Part shown: in pieces, positions 50,909-59,702 of the stretch | How positions within the stretch are numbered: position 1 is the first letter of the stretch | Layout of the letters: each line of letters opens with the position of its first letter | Notes under the pieces: generated by a model | What the model was told of the DNA's origin: nothing | The model's database searches: none | Seen by the model: only the letters and a program-made list of their open reading frames with translations | Source of the DNA: Anaerolineales bacterium | GTDB taxonomy: Bacteria; Chloroflexota; Anaerolineae; Anaerolineales; Villigracilaceae | Assembly (NCBI GenBank): GCA_030680795.1 | Contig: JAUXUL010000045.1 | Coordinates: forward strand, 1 to 64,000 | DNA length: 64,000 nt | Direction: 5' to 3' | Translations under genes and position numbers: made by a program

Positions 50909-53482
50909 TTATTTCGTAAATTTCTTCTGCCACTCAAATAATTTGTTCAGCGCCTCGATGGGGGAGAGTGAATTCACGTCCATTTTAGTTAATTCGTCTA
51001 ACAGCGGGCTTGTCTCAGGAAACAGCGCGGCTTGTTGAGCGGCGTGCGGATTAATTTTTACGGCTCGCCCCGATGTCTTTTCTAGTTCAGCCATGATCTC
51101 GTTGGCGCGTTGCACAACAGGTGCTGGCAGTCCCGCCAATTGCGCCACATGAATCCCATAGGAACGGTCAGCGCCGCCTGCGATGATCTTGTGCAGGAAG
51201 ACGATTTTGTTATCGGCTTCGCTGACAGCCACGTTGTAATTGCGGATGCCGGGCAGCAACTCTGCCAGTTGAGTCAGCTCATGATAATGCGTAGCGAACA
51301 AAGTCTTCGCGCGCAGTTGCGGATGATTGTGAATGTACTCGATGATACCCCAGGCAATCGAAAGTCCATCATACGTGGAAGTGCCGCGCCCGATCTCGTC
51401 CAGGATCAACAACGAGCGCGAGGTGGCATGATGCAAAATATTCGCGGCTTCCACCATCTCCACCATAAATGTGGATTGCCCCGCATGAATTTCATCCTGT
51501 GCGCCGATGCGGGTGAAAATCCGATCCACCAATCCGATCTTTGCGGAGGCGGCCGGCACGAACGAGCCCATCTGCGCCATCAACACGATCAATGCCGCTT
51601 GCCGCAAATAGGTGGACTTACCCGCCATGTTCGGTCCCGTGATGACCCGCACGATTTCGCCTTTTTCAAAGATGACATCATTGGGGATATATCTATCCCC
51701 TTTCAATAATTGCTCGACGACGGGATGACGCCCTTCGTGGATTTCCAATTCGCTTCCTTCGTGGACCTCGGGCTTGGTGTAGCCTGCGAGGGCCGCCGCT
51801 TCGCCCAAAGCGGACAGTACATCCAATTCCGCAATTGCCCTCGCAGTGGATAGGATTTTGTTCGCGGCCTTACTTAATTCCGCGCAGACTTCATGGAACA
51901 AGCGCGTTTCAATTTCCTTGATGCGCTCCTCTGCATTAAGAACCAGCGTTTCGTATTCCTTCATCTCCGGCGTGATGAAGCGTTCAGCGTTGACCAAAGT
52001 CTGTTTGCGAATGTAGGACTCGGGCGCTTTATCCGCCGCGCCGCGTGAGATCTCAATGTAATAACCAAAGACTTTGTTGTAGCCAACTTTGAGAGTCTTG
52101 ATGCCTGTTTTTTCACGTTCAATGCCTTCCAAATTTGCGATCCAATCCCGTGCGTGTTTGGACGCTTCGATCACGCCATCCAGTTCCGCTGAATATCCCG
52201 CGCGGATCACGCCCGAGTTTTGCAAGGTGGCGGGCGGGTCATCATCAATCGCATTTTGCAAAAGGGATAATTCATCAGTCAGATTATCAGGCTTGGGCAA
52301 CTTTGCCTCTTCGGCATTTGCTCTTCCAGCAAATGAACCCAGCACGTTTGGAATCCCTTCCAAGGTACTTCTCATCGCTATCAGGTCGCGCGGTTGGGCT
52401 TGACTTGCAATCACACGGTTGACCAATCTTTCCAAATCCGCAAGAGGTTTCAAGGCGTTGCGCAATTCCGCGCGCATCATGCCATTCTCAAAGAAGTACT
52501 GCACGCCGTTTTGGCGTTGGACGATTTTTTCCACACTCAATAAAGGCTGGCTGACCCATTGATGAATCAGTCGTTTACCCATGGGTGTAATGGTGGTATC
52601 CAATGATCCAAGCAAAGAACCTTTTTTCTCGCCACGCAGGGTTTCATCCAATTCCAAATTGCGGCGCGTGGATGCGTCCAGGGTCATGAATTCGTTCAAG
52701 CTGTAGGAGCGCAGTGAATTGAGCAGGATTAATGCGTCGGGCTGGGTCTCTTTGAGGTATTGCACAATTGCGCCCGCCGCTCGAACTGCGAGACTGTTAT
52801 TCTTTAAGCCGAAGCCAACCAGCGTGGAAGATTTGAATTGAGCGAGCAAAGTCTCATTGCATTTGCCCGGCTCAAATTTCCAGGCAGGCAGTGCCGTTAA
52901 GTGTCCGGTGATTCCATCGGGTAGTATTTGGTTGTCGGGATAAATGATTTCGGCGGGGTGTAATCTGGTCAACTCGGCGCGCAAGGCTTCGAGCGGAAGT
53001 TCGGTGACGGCGAATTCTCCAGTGGTGACATCTGTATAGGAAACAGAGGCAGTTGTCGCGTTGGAAGAGGCGGATGAATCTAATATGATAGCGGCGAGGT
53101 AGTTGTTCGCGTCGCCGGGCAGAAGTCCCGCTTCGATCACTGTCCCCGGGGTTACCACGCGAACTACTTTGCGAGGAAAGATTCCCTTGGCGGGTTGGTC
53201 GCCGACTTGTTCGCAGATCGCAACATGATAGCCTTTTTCGATCAGCCGCGCCAGATAATTTTCAGCCGCATGATAGGGAATGCCCGCCAGCGGCACGCGC
53301 ACGCCATTGCCGATGGGACGTGAGGTTAAAACAATATCGAGTTCGCGCGCGGTGATCTCGGCATCTTCGTCAAAAGTTTCGTAAAAATCACCGAGGCGAA
53401 AAAAGACAATCGCATTGGGGTAGCCGCGTTTGATATCCAAATATTGCTGGCGGACAGGGGTGACATCGTCGTTGTTGGACAT
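50909..53482 (-). CDS. mutS: DNA mismatch repair protein MutS
   Basis: 857 residues, full length. The N-terminal mismatch-reading motif is FRLGDFYETFDEDAEITARE, with the stacking Phe and Glu of FYE. Connector and lever domains follow. The ATPase has Walker A GPNMAGKSTYLRQAALIVLM, signature STFMVEMVEAANIL, Walker B LLILDEIGRGTSTYDGLSIA and TLFATHYHELTQL. The C-terminal dimerisation tail is short. It recognises base mismatches after replication, with MutL (not in the window). It is divergent from the phosphoglycerate mutase gene. Confidence 0.97.
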   Translation of the reverse strand: MSNNDDVTPVRQQYLDIKRGYPNAIVFFRLGDFYETFDEDAEITARELDIVLTSRPIGNGVRVPLAGIPYHAAENYLARLIEKGYHVAICEQVGDQPAKGIFPRKVVRVVTPGTVIEAGLLPGDANNYLAAIILDSSASSNATTASVSYTDVTTGEFAVTELPLEALRAELTRLHPAEIIYPDNQILPDGITGHLTALPAWKFEPGKCNETLLAQFKSSTLVGFGLKNNSLAVRAAGAIVQYLKETQPDALILLNSLRSYSLNEFMTLDASTRRNLELDETLRGEKKGSLLGSLDTTITPMGKRLIHQWVSQPLLSVEKIVQRQNGVQYFFENGMMRAELRNALKPLADLERLVNRVIASQAQPRDLIAMRSTLEGIPNVLGSFAGRANAEEAKLPKPDNLTDELSLLQNAIDDDPPATLQNSGVIRAGYSAELDGVIEASKHARDWIANLEGIEREKTGIKTLKVGYNKVFGYYIEISRGAADKAPESYIRKQTLVNAERFITPEMKEYETLVLNAEERIKEIETRLFHEVCAELSKAANKILSTARAIAELDVLSALGEAAALAGYTKPEVHEGSELEIHEGRHPVVEQLLKGDRYIPNDVIFEKGEIVRVITGPNMAGKSTYLRQAALIVLMAQMGSFVPAASAKIGLVDRIFTRIGAQDEIHAGQSTFMVEMVEAANILHHATSRSLLILDEIGRGTSTYDGLSIAWGIIEYIHNHPQLRAKTLFATHYHELTQLAELLPGIRNYNVAVSEADNKIVFLHKIIAGGADRSYGIHVAQLAGLPAPVVQRANEIMAELEKTSGRAVKINPHAAQQAALFPETSPLLDELTKMDVNSLSPIEALNKLFEWQKKFTK

Positions 53483-53550
53483 GGCTTCATTTTACTATGA
53501 CGGAGCGACTTGGGCTATAATTTGTGCGCATCCTTTTGCAGGAGTAGATA

Positions 53551-54297
53551 ATGTATCAAATGATTTTGGTCCGTCACGGACAAAGCACATGGAATCTTGA
53601 AAATCGTTTTTCAGGCTGGACGGATGTTGACCTGACTGAACTTGGCCGCGAAGAAGCGCGCTCAGCGGGCAGGTTATTGCGCGAAGGCGGATATGATTTT
53701 GATATCGCTTACACATCTGTATTGAAGCGTGCCATCAAAACACTTGGAATAATTCAGGAAGAAATGGATCGCGATTGGCTGCCTGTCATTCGCGCCTGGC
53801 AACTAAACGAACGCCATTATGGTTCTTTGCAAGGTTTGAATAAAGCTGAAATGGCTGAAAAGTTTGGCGAGGCGCAGGTCAAGATCTGGCGGCGCTCCTA
53901 TGATGTCCCGCCTCCCGCTTTGGAGCTAAGTGACGAACGCCATCCAAAATTTGACCGTCGGTACGCCTCATTGACTCCCGAACAACTGCCAGCCACCGAG
54001 TCGCTTAAGATTACCCTGGAGCGAGTCCTGCCTTACTGGCATTCCACGCTTGCGCCTGTTATCAAATCTGGCAGGCGCGTATTGGTCGTGGCGCATGGCA
54101 ATTCCATCCGCGCGTTGGTAAAGTACCTTGATCAAATTTCCGAAACGAAGATTACTGAACTAAATATTCCAACTGGTTTGCCGCTCGTGTATGAATTGGA
54201 TAAGGATTTGAAGTCGATAAAAAATTATTATCTTGGTGATGCTGAGGAAGCCGCAAAGAAAGCCGCTGCGGTGGCGAATCAGGGCAAGGTGAAGTAA
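53551..54297 (+). CDS. gpmA: 2,3-bisphosphoglycerate-dependent phosphoglycerate mutase
   Basis: 248 residues. The phosphohistidine motif is [40 protein letters not shown] and RRSYDVPPP are the cofactor-dependent family markers, with the second catalytic histidine in [17 protein letters not shown]. It interconverts 3- and 2-phosphoglycerate in glycolysis. The length (about 248) is the dimeric enterobacterial type. AGGAG precedes the ATG. After the stop, 54298-54325 is a short run of TAATNCGTAAT-like direct repeats. Confidence 0.95.
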   Translation: MYQMILVRHGQSTWNLENRFSGWTDVDLTELGREEARSAGRLLREGGYDFDIAYTSVLKRAIKTLGIIQEEMDRDWLPVIRAWQLNERHYGSLQGLNKAEMAEKFGEAQVKIWRRSYDVPPPALELSDERHPKFDRRYASLTPEQLPATESLKITLERVLPYWHSTLAPVIKSGRRVLVVAHGNSIRALVKYLDQISETKITELNIPTGLPLVYELDKDLKSIKNYYLGDAEEAAKKAAAVANQGKVK

Positions 54298-54404
54298 GCG
54301 TAATGCGTAATTCGTAATATGTAATTGAATGATGACTCTGGTGGTTGCGAATCTGCTGGGGTCTTTTCTTTTGAGTTTTATACAATACAGATTAGAATCA
54401 CTAC

Positions 54405-57400
54405 ATGCCCCTCCATTCCGATTTTCTTCACGAACTAAAAAAACGCTTCACTGGCGACCTGCGGCTTGATCCTGCTTCGAAGGCCTTGTATTCCACTGAC
54501 GCATCCATGTACCAGATCGAACCGCTGGGTGTGGCCATTCCAAAAACGCAGGATGACCTGCAATTTGCCGTGGAACTTGCGGCAAAATACAAAGTTCCAA
54601 TCCTGCCGCGCGGATCAGGTTCTTCTTTGGGGGGACAAGCCATAGGTGAAGCGTTGATCCTGGACTGCTCACGATATTTGGACTCCATCATCAAAATTGA
54701 CGCTGACTCCCATACTGCAATTGTTGAGCCTGGCGTGATTCTCTCTGATTTGAATCGCGCCGCCTCCAAATATGGTTTGATGTTCGGCCCTGACCCTGCT
54801 TCGGCAGAACGCGCCACGATGGGCGGCGTGATCGGCAATAATGCCACAGGCGCACATTCCATATTGTATGGCATGTCGGCCGACCATTTGATCGAGGCAG
54901 ATGTGATTTTGAGTGATGGATCACCAGGGCGGTGGGGGGAGATAACCAAGGATGAATTAGGAAGGCTGAACGCTTCGCGTGAAAGCGGGGTGAATGGCTC
55001 AATTATTTCTGCCGCCTTGAACATTCGTGAAAAATATTCTGAGGCAATAAAACAAAAATTCCCAAGATCCTGGCGTAATTCAGCAGGGTATAGAATAAAT
55101 TATTTATTACCCTGGTCGCCTTCAATTCCTCCTCAATGGACAAACCCTGAAAATCGCTGGTCGGTTTACGAATCAGGAATCACGAATCACGGATTAAATC
55201 TCGCTCCTTTACTGGCCGGCAGTGAAGGCACCCTGGCGGTGATCCGCCGCGCGACGGTGAATTTAGTCCTCAAACCGAAGCATACGATTTTGGGTGTGAT
55301 TGCTTATGAAAGCATTGCCTCTGCTTGTGATGATGTGCCGCGTTTACTGGAGTTCAATCCCAGTGCAATTGAGCTGATTCCGCGCATGATACTGCAATTT
55401 ACGCGAAGTGTGCCCATGTATGCTCGCCAGATGGGGTGGATTATCGGGGATCCTGCGGCAGTGTTGGTAATTGAATTTAGCGGGGAGCAACTGTCGGTAT
55501 TGAAGGATGCGGTTCGTAGTCTTGGTGATGTATTGACCATTGCAGAGTCCGCAGAAGAACAGAGTCGCGTCTGGAACATCCGCAAGATGGGATTGGGGAT
55601 TTTGGATTCGCGTCCGCAAGTGGCACGACCTGCGGCGTTCATTGAAGATTGCGCTGTGCCTGTGGAACGGCTGGGTGAGTTTGTGCGCGAGATCGAAAGG
55701 ATTTTGGCTGAGCATAAAACGGAAGGTGGGATCTATGCTCACGCTTCAGCCGGCTGTTTGCATATTCGACCGATCATGAATCTGCAGAACGCTGAAGGCC
55801 TGCGCGCGTTACGAAGTGTTGGCGAACAGGTTTTCGCGTTGGTGATGAGCCTGGGCGGCTCGATGAGCAGTGAGCATGGGGATGGAATTGTAGCGGGTGA
55901 GTGGATCGAAAAAACATACGGAGCAGAAGTGACCGCAGCGATGCGGATGTTAAAACGCGCCGCCGACCCGCATAACCTCATGAACCCGAAAAAGATGCTG
56001 GATGCGCCGCCGATGGATTCACATTTACGTTATGGCGAGAACTACCAGACGCAGGCATGGACCTCCGCCTTACATTTTGAACATGAGCGTGGGTTGGCTG
56101 GCGCGATCGAGCAGTGTAACGGTCAGGGTGTCTGCAGGAAGACAACTGATGTCATGTGTCCGTCATTTCAGGCCACAAGGGATGAAGCTTTTAGCACACG
56201 CGGGAGGGCGAATTTGTTGAGGGCCTTGATCACAACGGGAATTGGGAATCGGGAATCGGGAAAGACTCTCCCGATTCCCGATTCCCAAATATCGAATATC
56301 GAAAGCGCAACTTATTCCGCCCTTGACTTATGTTTGGCCTGCAAAGGCTGTACCTCCGAATGTCCCAGCGGCGTGGACATGCCGAGATTGAAATATGAAT
56401 TCATGAATCAATATTACAAGAGCCGCCGCAGGCCTTTGCGCGATTTTCTGTTTGGGTATTTCCATGTGGCTGCGAAATGGCTGTCGCCTGTTGCGCCTCT
56501 AGCAAATTCGTTCATGAAAATGGATTGGTCGCGCAAGCTAATTTCGCGCGTGATGGGGATTACTGATAAGAGGGCATTTCCTGTATTTGCGCGCGGTAGG
56601 TCACGCTTCAAGCGTGACCTGCATTCGGATAAAAAAGTCATCTTTTTATCCGATGTTTTCTCGCGATATCTTGAGCCTGAGGTGGAGCAAGCGGCTTTCG
56701 ATATTTTGAACGCGGCGGGATACGATGTGAAAGTTTTGCCAATGATCGGTGCGGGCGCTTCTTTTCTTTCAAAGGGATTTATCAGCCAGGCGCGCGATCA
56801 CGCGGGAAAGGTATTAGATGCGATCAAGGCCCTCGACAACGGGTCAGGCTTGAGCGTAGTTGGATGCGAGCCTCCAGAGGTGTATTGTCTCAAGCATGAA
56901 TATATCGCTTTACTGCCAGAACGCCGCGCGGAGATTGAGTCGCTTACGAAGCGGGTCTGGTTGGTGGATGAGTTTCTGGTACGAATTCTGGAGTCGGACA
57001 GTTTGCTGTCCGAAAAGTTGCGGGAGCAAGCTCCCGCACTCCAGAAAATTACCTTCCACCCGCATTGCCACCAGCGCGCTGAGGGACCTGCAGACGATGG
57101 TTTGCCGTCAGGCACATCCGCCACTGTTGAGATGCTGCGCATGTTTGGCTTTGACGTGGACTTGATCGATGCAGGCTGTTGCGGCATGGCAGGCACTTTT
57201 GGCTATGATGCCGAACATTACGAGCTTTCGATACAGATCGGGGAGTTGGGAGTGTTGCCGAGGGTTAGGGAGTTGGCCCCCTCCGCCCTCGCAGGCACCT
57301 CCCCCGAATATGACATAGAAACTTTTGATAATAGCCAAATGCCTAATATCAGATTTGGGGGAGGTCGGGTGGGGGTCGTTTCGACTGGCTCGGCTTGCAG

Positions 57401-57491
57401 AATCCAGATCAGGCATGGGACAGGCATCGAGGCCAAGTATCCGCTGGAGTTGGTGAGGGATGTGTTAATTGCGAATTCTTCAAATGGCTAA
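54405..57491 (+). CDS. FAD- and 4Fe-4S-dependent D-2-hydroxyacid dehydrogenase (YdiJ/GlcD-GlcF-fusion type)
   Basis: 1028 residues. The N-terminal FAD-binding domain (about 40-270) has ILPRGSGSSLGGQAIGEALI and MGGVIGNNATGAHSILYG. The FAD-oxidase C-terminal domain (about 290-540) has YAHASAGCLHIRPIMN and SSEHGDGIVAGEW. Two ferredoxin-like clusters follow, CNGQGVCRKTTDVMCPSFQ and CLACKGCTSECPSG. A GlcF-like part with HPHCHQRAEG and DAGCCGMAGTFGYD completes the chain. Such enzymes oxidise D-lactate, glycolate or D-2-hydroxyglutarate at the membrane. Two stretches do not fit the family. Residues about 613-628 come from a perfect 20-bp palindrome (56242-56288). Residues about 965-987 come from another inverted repeat (57297-57365). 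Both keep the frame. The 3' end of the gene is duplicated at 58039. Confidence 0.9.
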   Translation: MPLHSDFLHELKKRFTGDLRLDPASKALYSTDASMYQIEPLGVAIPKTQDDLQFAVELAAKYKVPILPRGSGSSLGGQAIGEALILDCSRYLDSIIKIDADSHTAIVEPGVILSDLNRAASKYGLMFGPDPASAERATMGGVIGNNATGAHSILYGMSADHLIEADVILSDGSPGRWGEITKDELGRLNASRESGVNGSIISAALNIREKYSEAIKQKFPRSWRNSAGYRINYLLPWSPSIPPQWTNPENRWSVYESGITNHGLNLAPLLAGSEGTLAVIRRATVNLVLKPKHTILGVIAYESIASACDDVPRLLEFNPSAIELIPRMILQFTRSVPMYARQMGWIIGDPAAVLVIEFSGEQLSVLKDAVRSLGDVLTIAESAEEQSRVWNIRKMGLGILDSRPQVARPAAFIEDCAVPVERLGEFVREIERILAEHKTEGGIYAHASAGCLHIRPIMNLQNAEGLRALRSVGEQVFALVMSLGGSMSSEHGDGIVAGEWIEKTYGAEVTAAMRMLKRAADPHNLMNPKKMLDAPPMDSHLRYGENYQTQAWTSALHFEHERGLAGAIEQCNGQGVCRKTTDVMCPSFQATRDEAFSTRGRANLLRALITTGIGNRESGKTLPIPDSQISNIESATYSALDLCLACKGCTSECPSGVDMPRLKYEFMNQYYKSRRRPLRDFLFGYFHVAAKWLSPVAPLANSFMKMDWSRKLISRVMGITDKRAFPVFARGRSRFKRDLHSDKKVIFLSDVFSRYLEPEVEQAAFDILNAAGYDVKVLPMIGAGASFLSKGFISQARDHAGKVLDAIKALDNGSGLSVVGCEPPEVYCLKHEYIALLPERRAEIESLTKRVWLVDEFLVRILESDSLLSEKLREQAPALQKITFHPHCHQRAEGPADDGLPSGTSATVEMLRMFGFDVDLIDAGCCGMAGTFGYDAEHYELSIQIGELGVLPRVRELAPSALAGTSPEYDIETFDNSQMPNIRFGGGRVGVVSTGSACRIQIRHGTGIEAKYPLELVRDVLIANSSNG
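56242..56288. repeat. Perfect palindrome inside the D-2-hydroxyacid dehydrogenase gene
   Basis: TTGGGAATCGGGAATCGGGA (56242-56261) and its exact reverse complement (56269-56288) flank a 7-nt loop. The GGGAATC unit is itself repeated. It encodes residues about 613-628, in the linker just before the second Fe-S motif, without breaking the frame. Confidence 0.9.
57297..57365. repeat. Imperfect palindrome inside the D-2-hydroxyacid dehydrogenase gene
   Basis: ACCTCCCCCGAAT (57297-57309) and ATTTGGGGGAGGT (57353-57365) pair at 12 of 13 positions around an AT-rich 43-nt centre. The encoded residues (about 965-987, ending before VGVVSTGSACRIQ) interrupt the normally continuous GlcF C-terminal part. 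Confidence 0.7.
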
Positions 57492-57540
57492 ATCATAAAA
57501 TTTAAGCCGTATAATTGGGATATCCATGTTATGAGGTGGG
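57355..57540 (+). repeat. Duplicated segment, copy A1 (gene tail plus promoter-like region)
   Basis: Covers the last 45 codons of the D-2-hydroxyacid dehydrogenase gene, its stop, an intergenic TATAAT (57510-57515) and ATGAGGTGGG. It aligns with 58039-58223. The first 115 bp are clearly homologous with scattered substitutions and one single-base indel, and the rest is weaker but keeps TATAAT and ATGAGGTGGG at matching positions. Confidence 0.8.
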
Positions 57541-57586
57541 ATGTGGATGAAATGCAGAAGTTTTGTACGAGTAGCGAGGTCCCATT

Positions 57587-57952
57587 ATGTTGACAGTCAG
57601 AGCCGCACTAAAAGATAATGCCGTAACGTTCCTTGAAAATATTGATTTATCCGATCGAGCCGAACGACAAATTCTGATTACCTTCCTTGACGAAAGCATA
57701 ACCGAATTTGGGGATTTAAATCAGCAAGACTTATTAAAGATGGTAAACAATTTGCGTTTCAGTTTTAGCAATAAGGAAATCCAGGTTTTAAGGCTGGCTC
57801 GGGACGGAATGACCAATAAGCAAATCTCGAAAAAACTTAGAATAGGGCATGGCACAGTTCGAAATTATCTTTCAAGTATTTATAAAAAACTACAGGTTAG
57901 CAATCGAACTGGCGCAATTGCCAAAGCAATCGCGCACGGCTTATTGGAATAA
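57587..57952 (+). CDS. Small LuxR/GerE-type helix-turn-helix protein
   Basis: 121 residues. Residues about 60-121 are a GerE domain: FSNKEIQVLRLARDGMTNKQ, ISKKLRIGHGTVRNYLSSIY, KKLQVSNRTGAIAKAIAHGL. The N-terminal 58 residues are helical and show no receiver or autoinducer domain. GAGGT lies 7 bp before the ATG. It sits between the two copies of the duplicated segment (57355-57540 and 58039-58223), directly upstream of the truncated hsdR and Hachiman genes, so it may be a cargo gene or a regulator of that module. The ligand or partner is unknown. Confidence 0.78.
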   Translation: MLTVRAALKDNAVTFLENIDLSDRAERQILITFLDESITEFGDLNQQDLLKMVNNLRFSFSNKEIQVLRLARDGMTNKQISKKLRIGHGTVRNYLSSIYKKLQVSNRTGAIAKAIAHGLLE

Positions 57953-58038
57953 TCATAGTCACAAGGACATTATGCCCAAACCAAAGACAAAATCGCTTTC
58001 CTCTGTCCTAAAGGGTACCTCACCTTGCGAAGTATCCC

Positions 58039-58223
58039 TTGGGGGAGGACGGATGGGGGTGGTTTTGACTGGGCTCGGCTTGCAGAGTCCAGATCAGACA
58101 TGGGACAGGGATCGAGGCCAAGCATCCGCTGGTGCTGATCAGGGACGTGCTGGTGGGAGAGGCCTCAGGTGGTTAATTCATAATATCAGTCTTATAATTA
58201 TAAATCTCAATAATGAGGTGGGG
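58039..58223 (+). pseudogene. Frameshifted second copy of the dehydrogenase gene tail (copy A2)
   Basis: Aligns with 57355-57540. The words CTCGGCTTGCAGA, TCCAGATCAG, CATGGGACAGG, ATCGAGGCCAAG and ATCCGCTGG are shared. An extra G (ACTGGGCTCGG here, ACTGGCTCGG in A1) shifts the frame, so this tail cannot be expressed as protein. The frame would otherwise end with an alternative C-terminus and a TAA at 58173. The copied TATAAT is at 58193-58198 and the copied ATGAGGTGGG now serves as SD region for the hsdR-like gene at 58226. It is a genuine diverged duplicate, not a chance match. Confidence 0.8.
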
Positions 58224-58225
58224 CT

Positions 58226-58849
58226 TTGCGAAAAATTTCCGAAGAACGGACCCGTAAGGAAATGATTGATCCGCAGTTAGAGCAGGCGGGTTGGTATCTT
58301 CGTGACCATGCCAGGGTGAAGATCGAAATCCCCGTGGACGGTTATGATGCCGAGCCGTGGAATGGGGTTTCGGATTATTGCCTGTACCGCGAGAATGGGG
58401 ATGTTTTGGCGGTGGTCGAAGCCAAGCGGACTTCCACCGATGTACGTCTCGCAGAAGCACAGCTCACCTATTACGTTACTGAAATTGAAAAACATCAATC
58501 ATTTCGCCCGTTCGGATTTTTAGCCAACGGACTGGAAATTAATTTTGTGGATGTGGGGATTGCACACAAGCGCGAAGTGTTCGGATTCTTCACGCGCGAA
58601 GATTTGGAAAACCTGCTTTATATTCGCCAGAATGCAAAGCCGCTGAGTTCCATTGAAATCAACAACGAAATCGTTGACCGAACGTACCAGCACGAAGCCA
58701 TCCGCCGGGTAAGCGAAGAGTTTGCCAAGGGCAAACGCAAAGGCTTGATCGTCATGGCAACAGGGATAGGCAAGACACGCACGACGATGGGTTTGATTGA
58801 CGTGTTCATGCAAGAATTGAAGGGAGGTTGTTTAGATGGTAGCTCCTGA
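58226..58849 (+). CDS. Truncated type I restriction HsdR: N-terminal nuclease domain up to Walker A
   Basis: 207 residues against roughly 800-1100 for HsdR. Residues 1-140 are the HSDR_N nuclease domain with the catalytic set D50 (GVSDYCLY) and E65-x-K67 (AVVEAKRT) intact. TYQHEAIRRVSEEFAKGKRK and Walker A ATGIGKTRT (178-186) start the helicase part, which ends after GLIDVFMQELK. The last residues are novel and the stop (58849) lies 14 bp inside hamA. The start is TTG with AGGTGGGG upstream. It looks like the stump left when the Hachiman module joined an hsdR gene. Because the nuclease residues survive, a stand-alone function is possible. Confidence 0.8.
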   Translation: MRKISEERTRKEMIDPQLEQAGWYLRDHARVKIEIPVDGYDAEPWNGVSDYCLYRENGDVLAVVEAKRTSTDVRLAEAQLTYYVTEIEKHQSFRPFGFLANGLEINFVDVGIAHKREVFGFFTREDLENLLYIRQNAKPLSSIEINNEIVDRTYQHEAIRRVSEEFAKGKRKGLIVMATGIGKTRTTMGLIDVFMQELKGGCLDGSS

Positions 58850-59702
58850 ACAGAAGAAACTAGAAGAAACCTGTTGGTCGTCAGAACATCTTAAGTGGCT
58901 AAAAGACACAGGGGAGAGATTAACAACGGCTGATGGTAAAACTGTAGAAGTTTGGGAGTTTTGCCATGAAAGAGAGGATGCTGTTCTATCTTCATGGGTT
59001 AAGCACTTTAGAAATCATTATTGCTTTGATACGGAAATAGATTATTTGAGAAAAGGATACGGCTTTTCACGAACCGAGTATCTAAATAAAATCAAATTTC
59101 CAGATGCCGCTGTTGCTCCTGGACCAGGTGTTCGATCAGGCGATTTTGGAGAGATATTAATCGCAGATTATTTAGAGTTTTTTCTTGGCTTTTGGGTTCC
59201 AAGAGTACGTTATGGTTTAAAAGTGATAGCCAACGAGTCGTCAAAGGGTTGTGATACTTTAGGTTTTCTATTTGCAAAAGAAGGCGAAGAATCCCCCAAA
59301 GATATTATGGCGGTGTATGAAGCCAAGGCACGATTAACTGCCGATCAATTAACAGACGGCAAAAAATTATCAGGTGTTCAGGCGGCAATTAATGATTCTG
59401 CCAAAGATAGATTGAGAATTGCCGAATCGTTGAACTATATTAAGCAACGTTTCTTTGAAAAACATAATATCACTGATGCAGATCGAATTGAGCGCTTTCA
59501 AAATCTAGACGACCGTCCGTATACTGAAATCTACGGTGCGGCAGCCTTATATTCATTCGATTCATATATTCCAGAAACCATAAGTAGCGCAATTACTAAA
59601 GACCATCCCAAAAAAGATGTGCTTCGCCTAATTGTCATAAAGGGCGAAAAATTGATGGATCTTGTTCATGAGCTTTATAGGAGAGCTGCCGATGAAGCCT
59701 GA
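58836..59702 (+). CDS. hamA: Hachiman anti-phage system nuclease subunit HamA (DUF1837)
   Basis: 288 residues of the DUF1837/HamA family. SGDFGEILIADYLEFFLGFW (E106), SKGCDTLGFLF (D140) and AVYEAKARLT (E162, K164) form a PD-(D/E)XK-type nuclease site. The later AALYSFDSYIPE and a C-terminal helical segment are also usual. In Hachiman, HamA is held inactive by the helicase HamB and released when HamB meets damaged or single-stranded DNA, then degrades DNA and stops phage growth. GGGAGG lies 8 bp before the ATG, inside the end of the truncated hsdR. hamB starts 11 bp before its stop. Confidence 0.85.
   Translation: MVAPEQKKLEETCWSSEHLKWLKDTGERLTTADGKTVEVWEFCHEREDAVLSSWVKHFRNHYCFDTEIDYLRKGYGFSRTEYLNKIKFPDAAVAPGPGVRSGDFGEILIADYLEFFLGFWVPRVRYGLKVIANESSKGCDTLGFLFAKEGEESPKDIMAVYEAKARLTADQLTDGKKLSGVQAAINDSAKDRLRIAESLNYIKQRFFEKHNITDADRIERFQNLDDRPYTEIYGAAALYSFDSYIPETISSAITKDHPKKDVLRLIVIKGEKLMDLVHELYRRAADEA

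Noticed and set aside
54298-54330. TAATGCGTAATTCGTAATATGTAAT-type direct repeats considered as a CRISPR-like or origin iteron array
   Set aside because: The units are only 8-9 bp with no spacers and there is no cas or replication gene nearby. It is simple-sequence repeat.
57849-58265. A 138-codon plus-strand frame joining the LuxR end to the hsdR start
   Set aside because: It is a different frame of luxR continued through the frameshifted duplicate. There is no domain and no SD.
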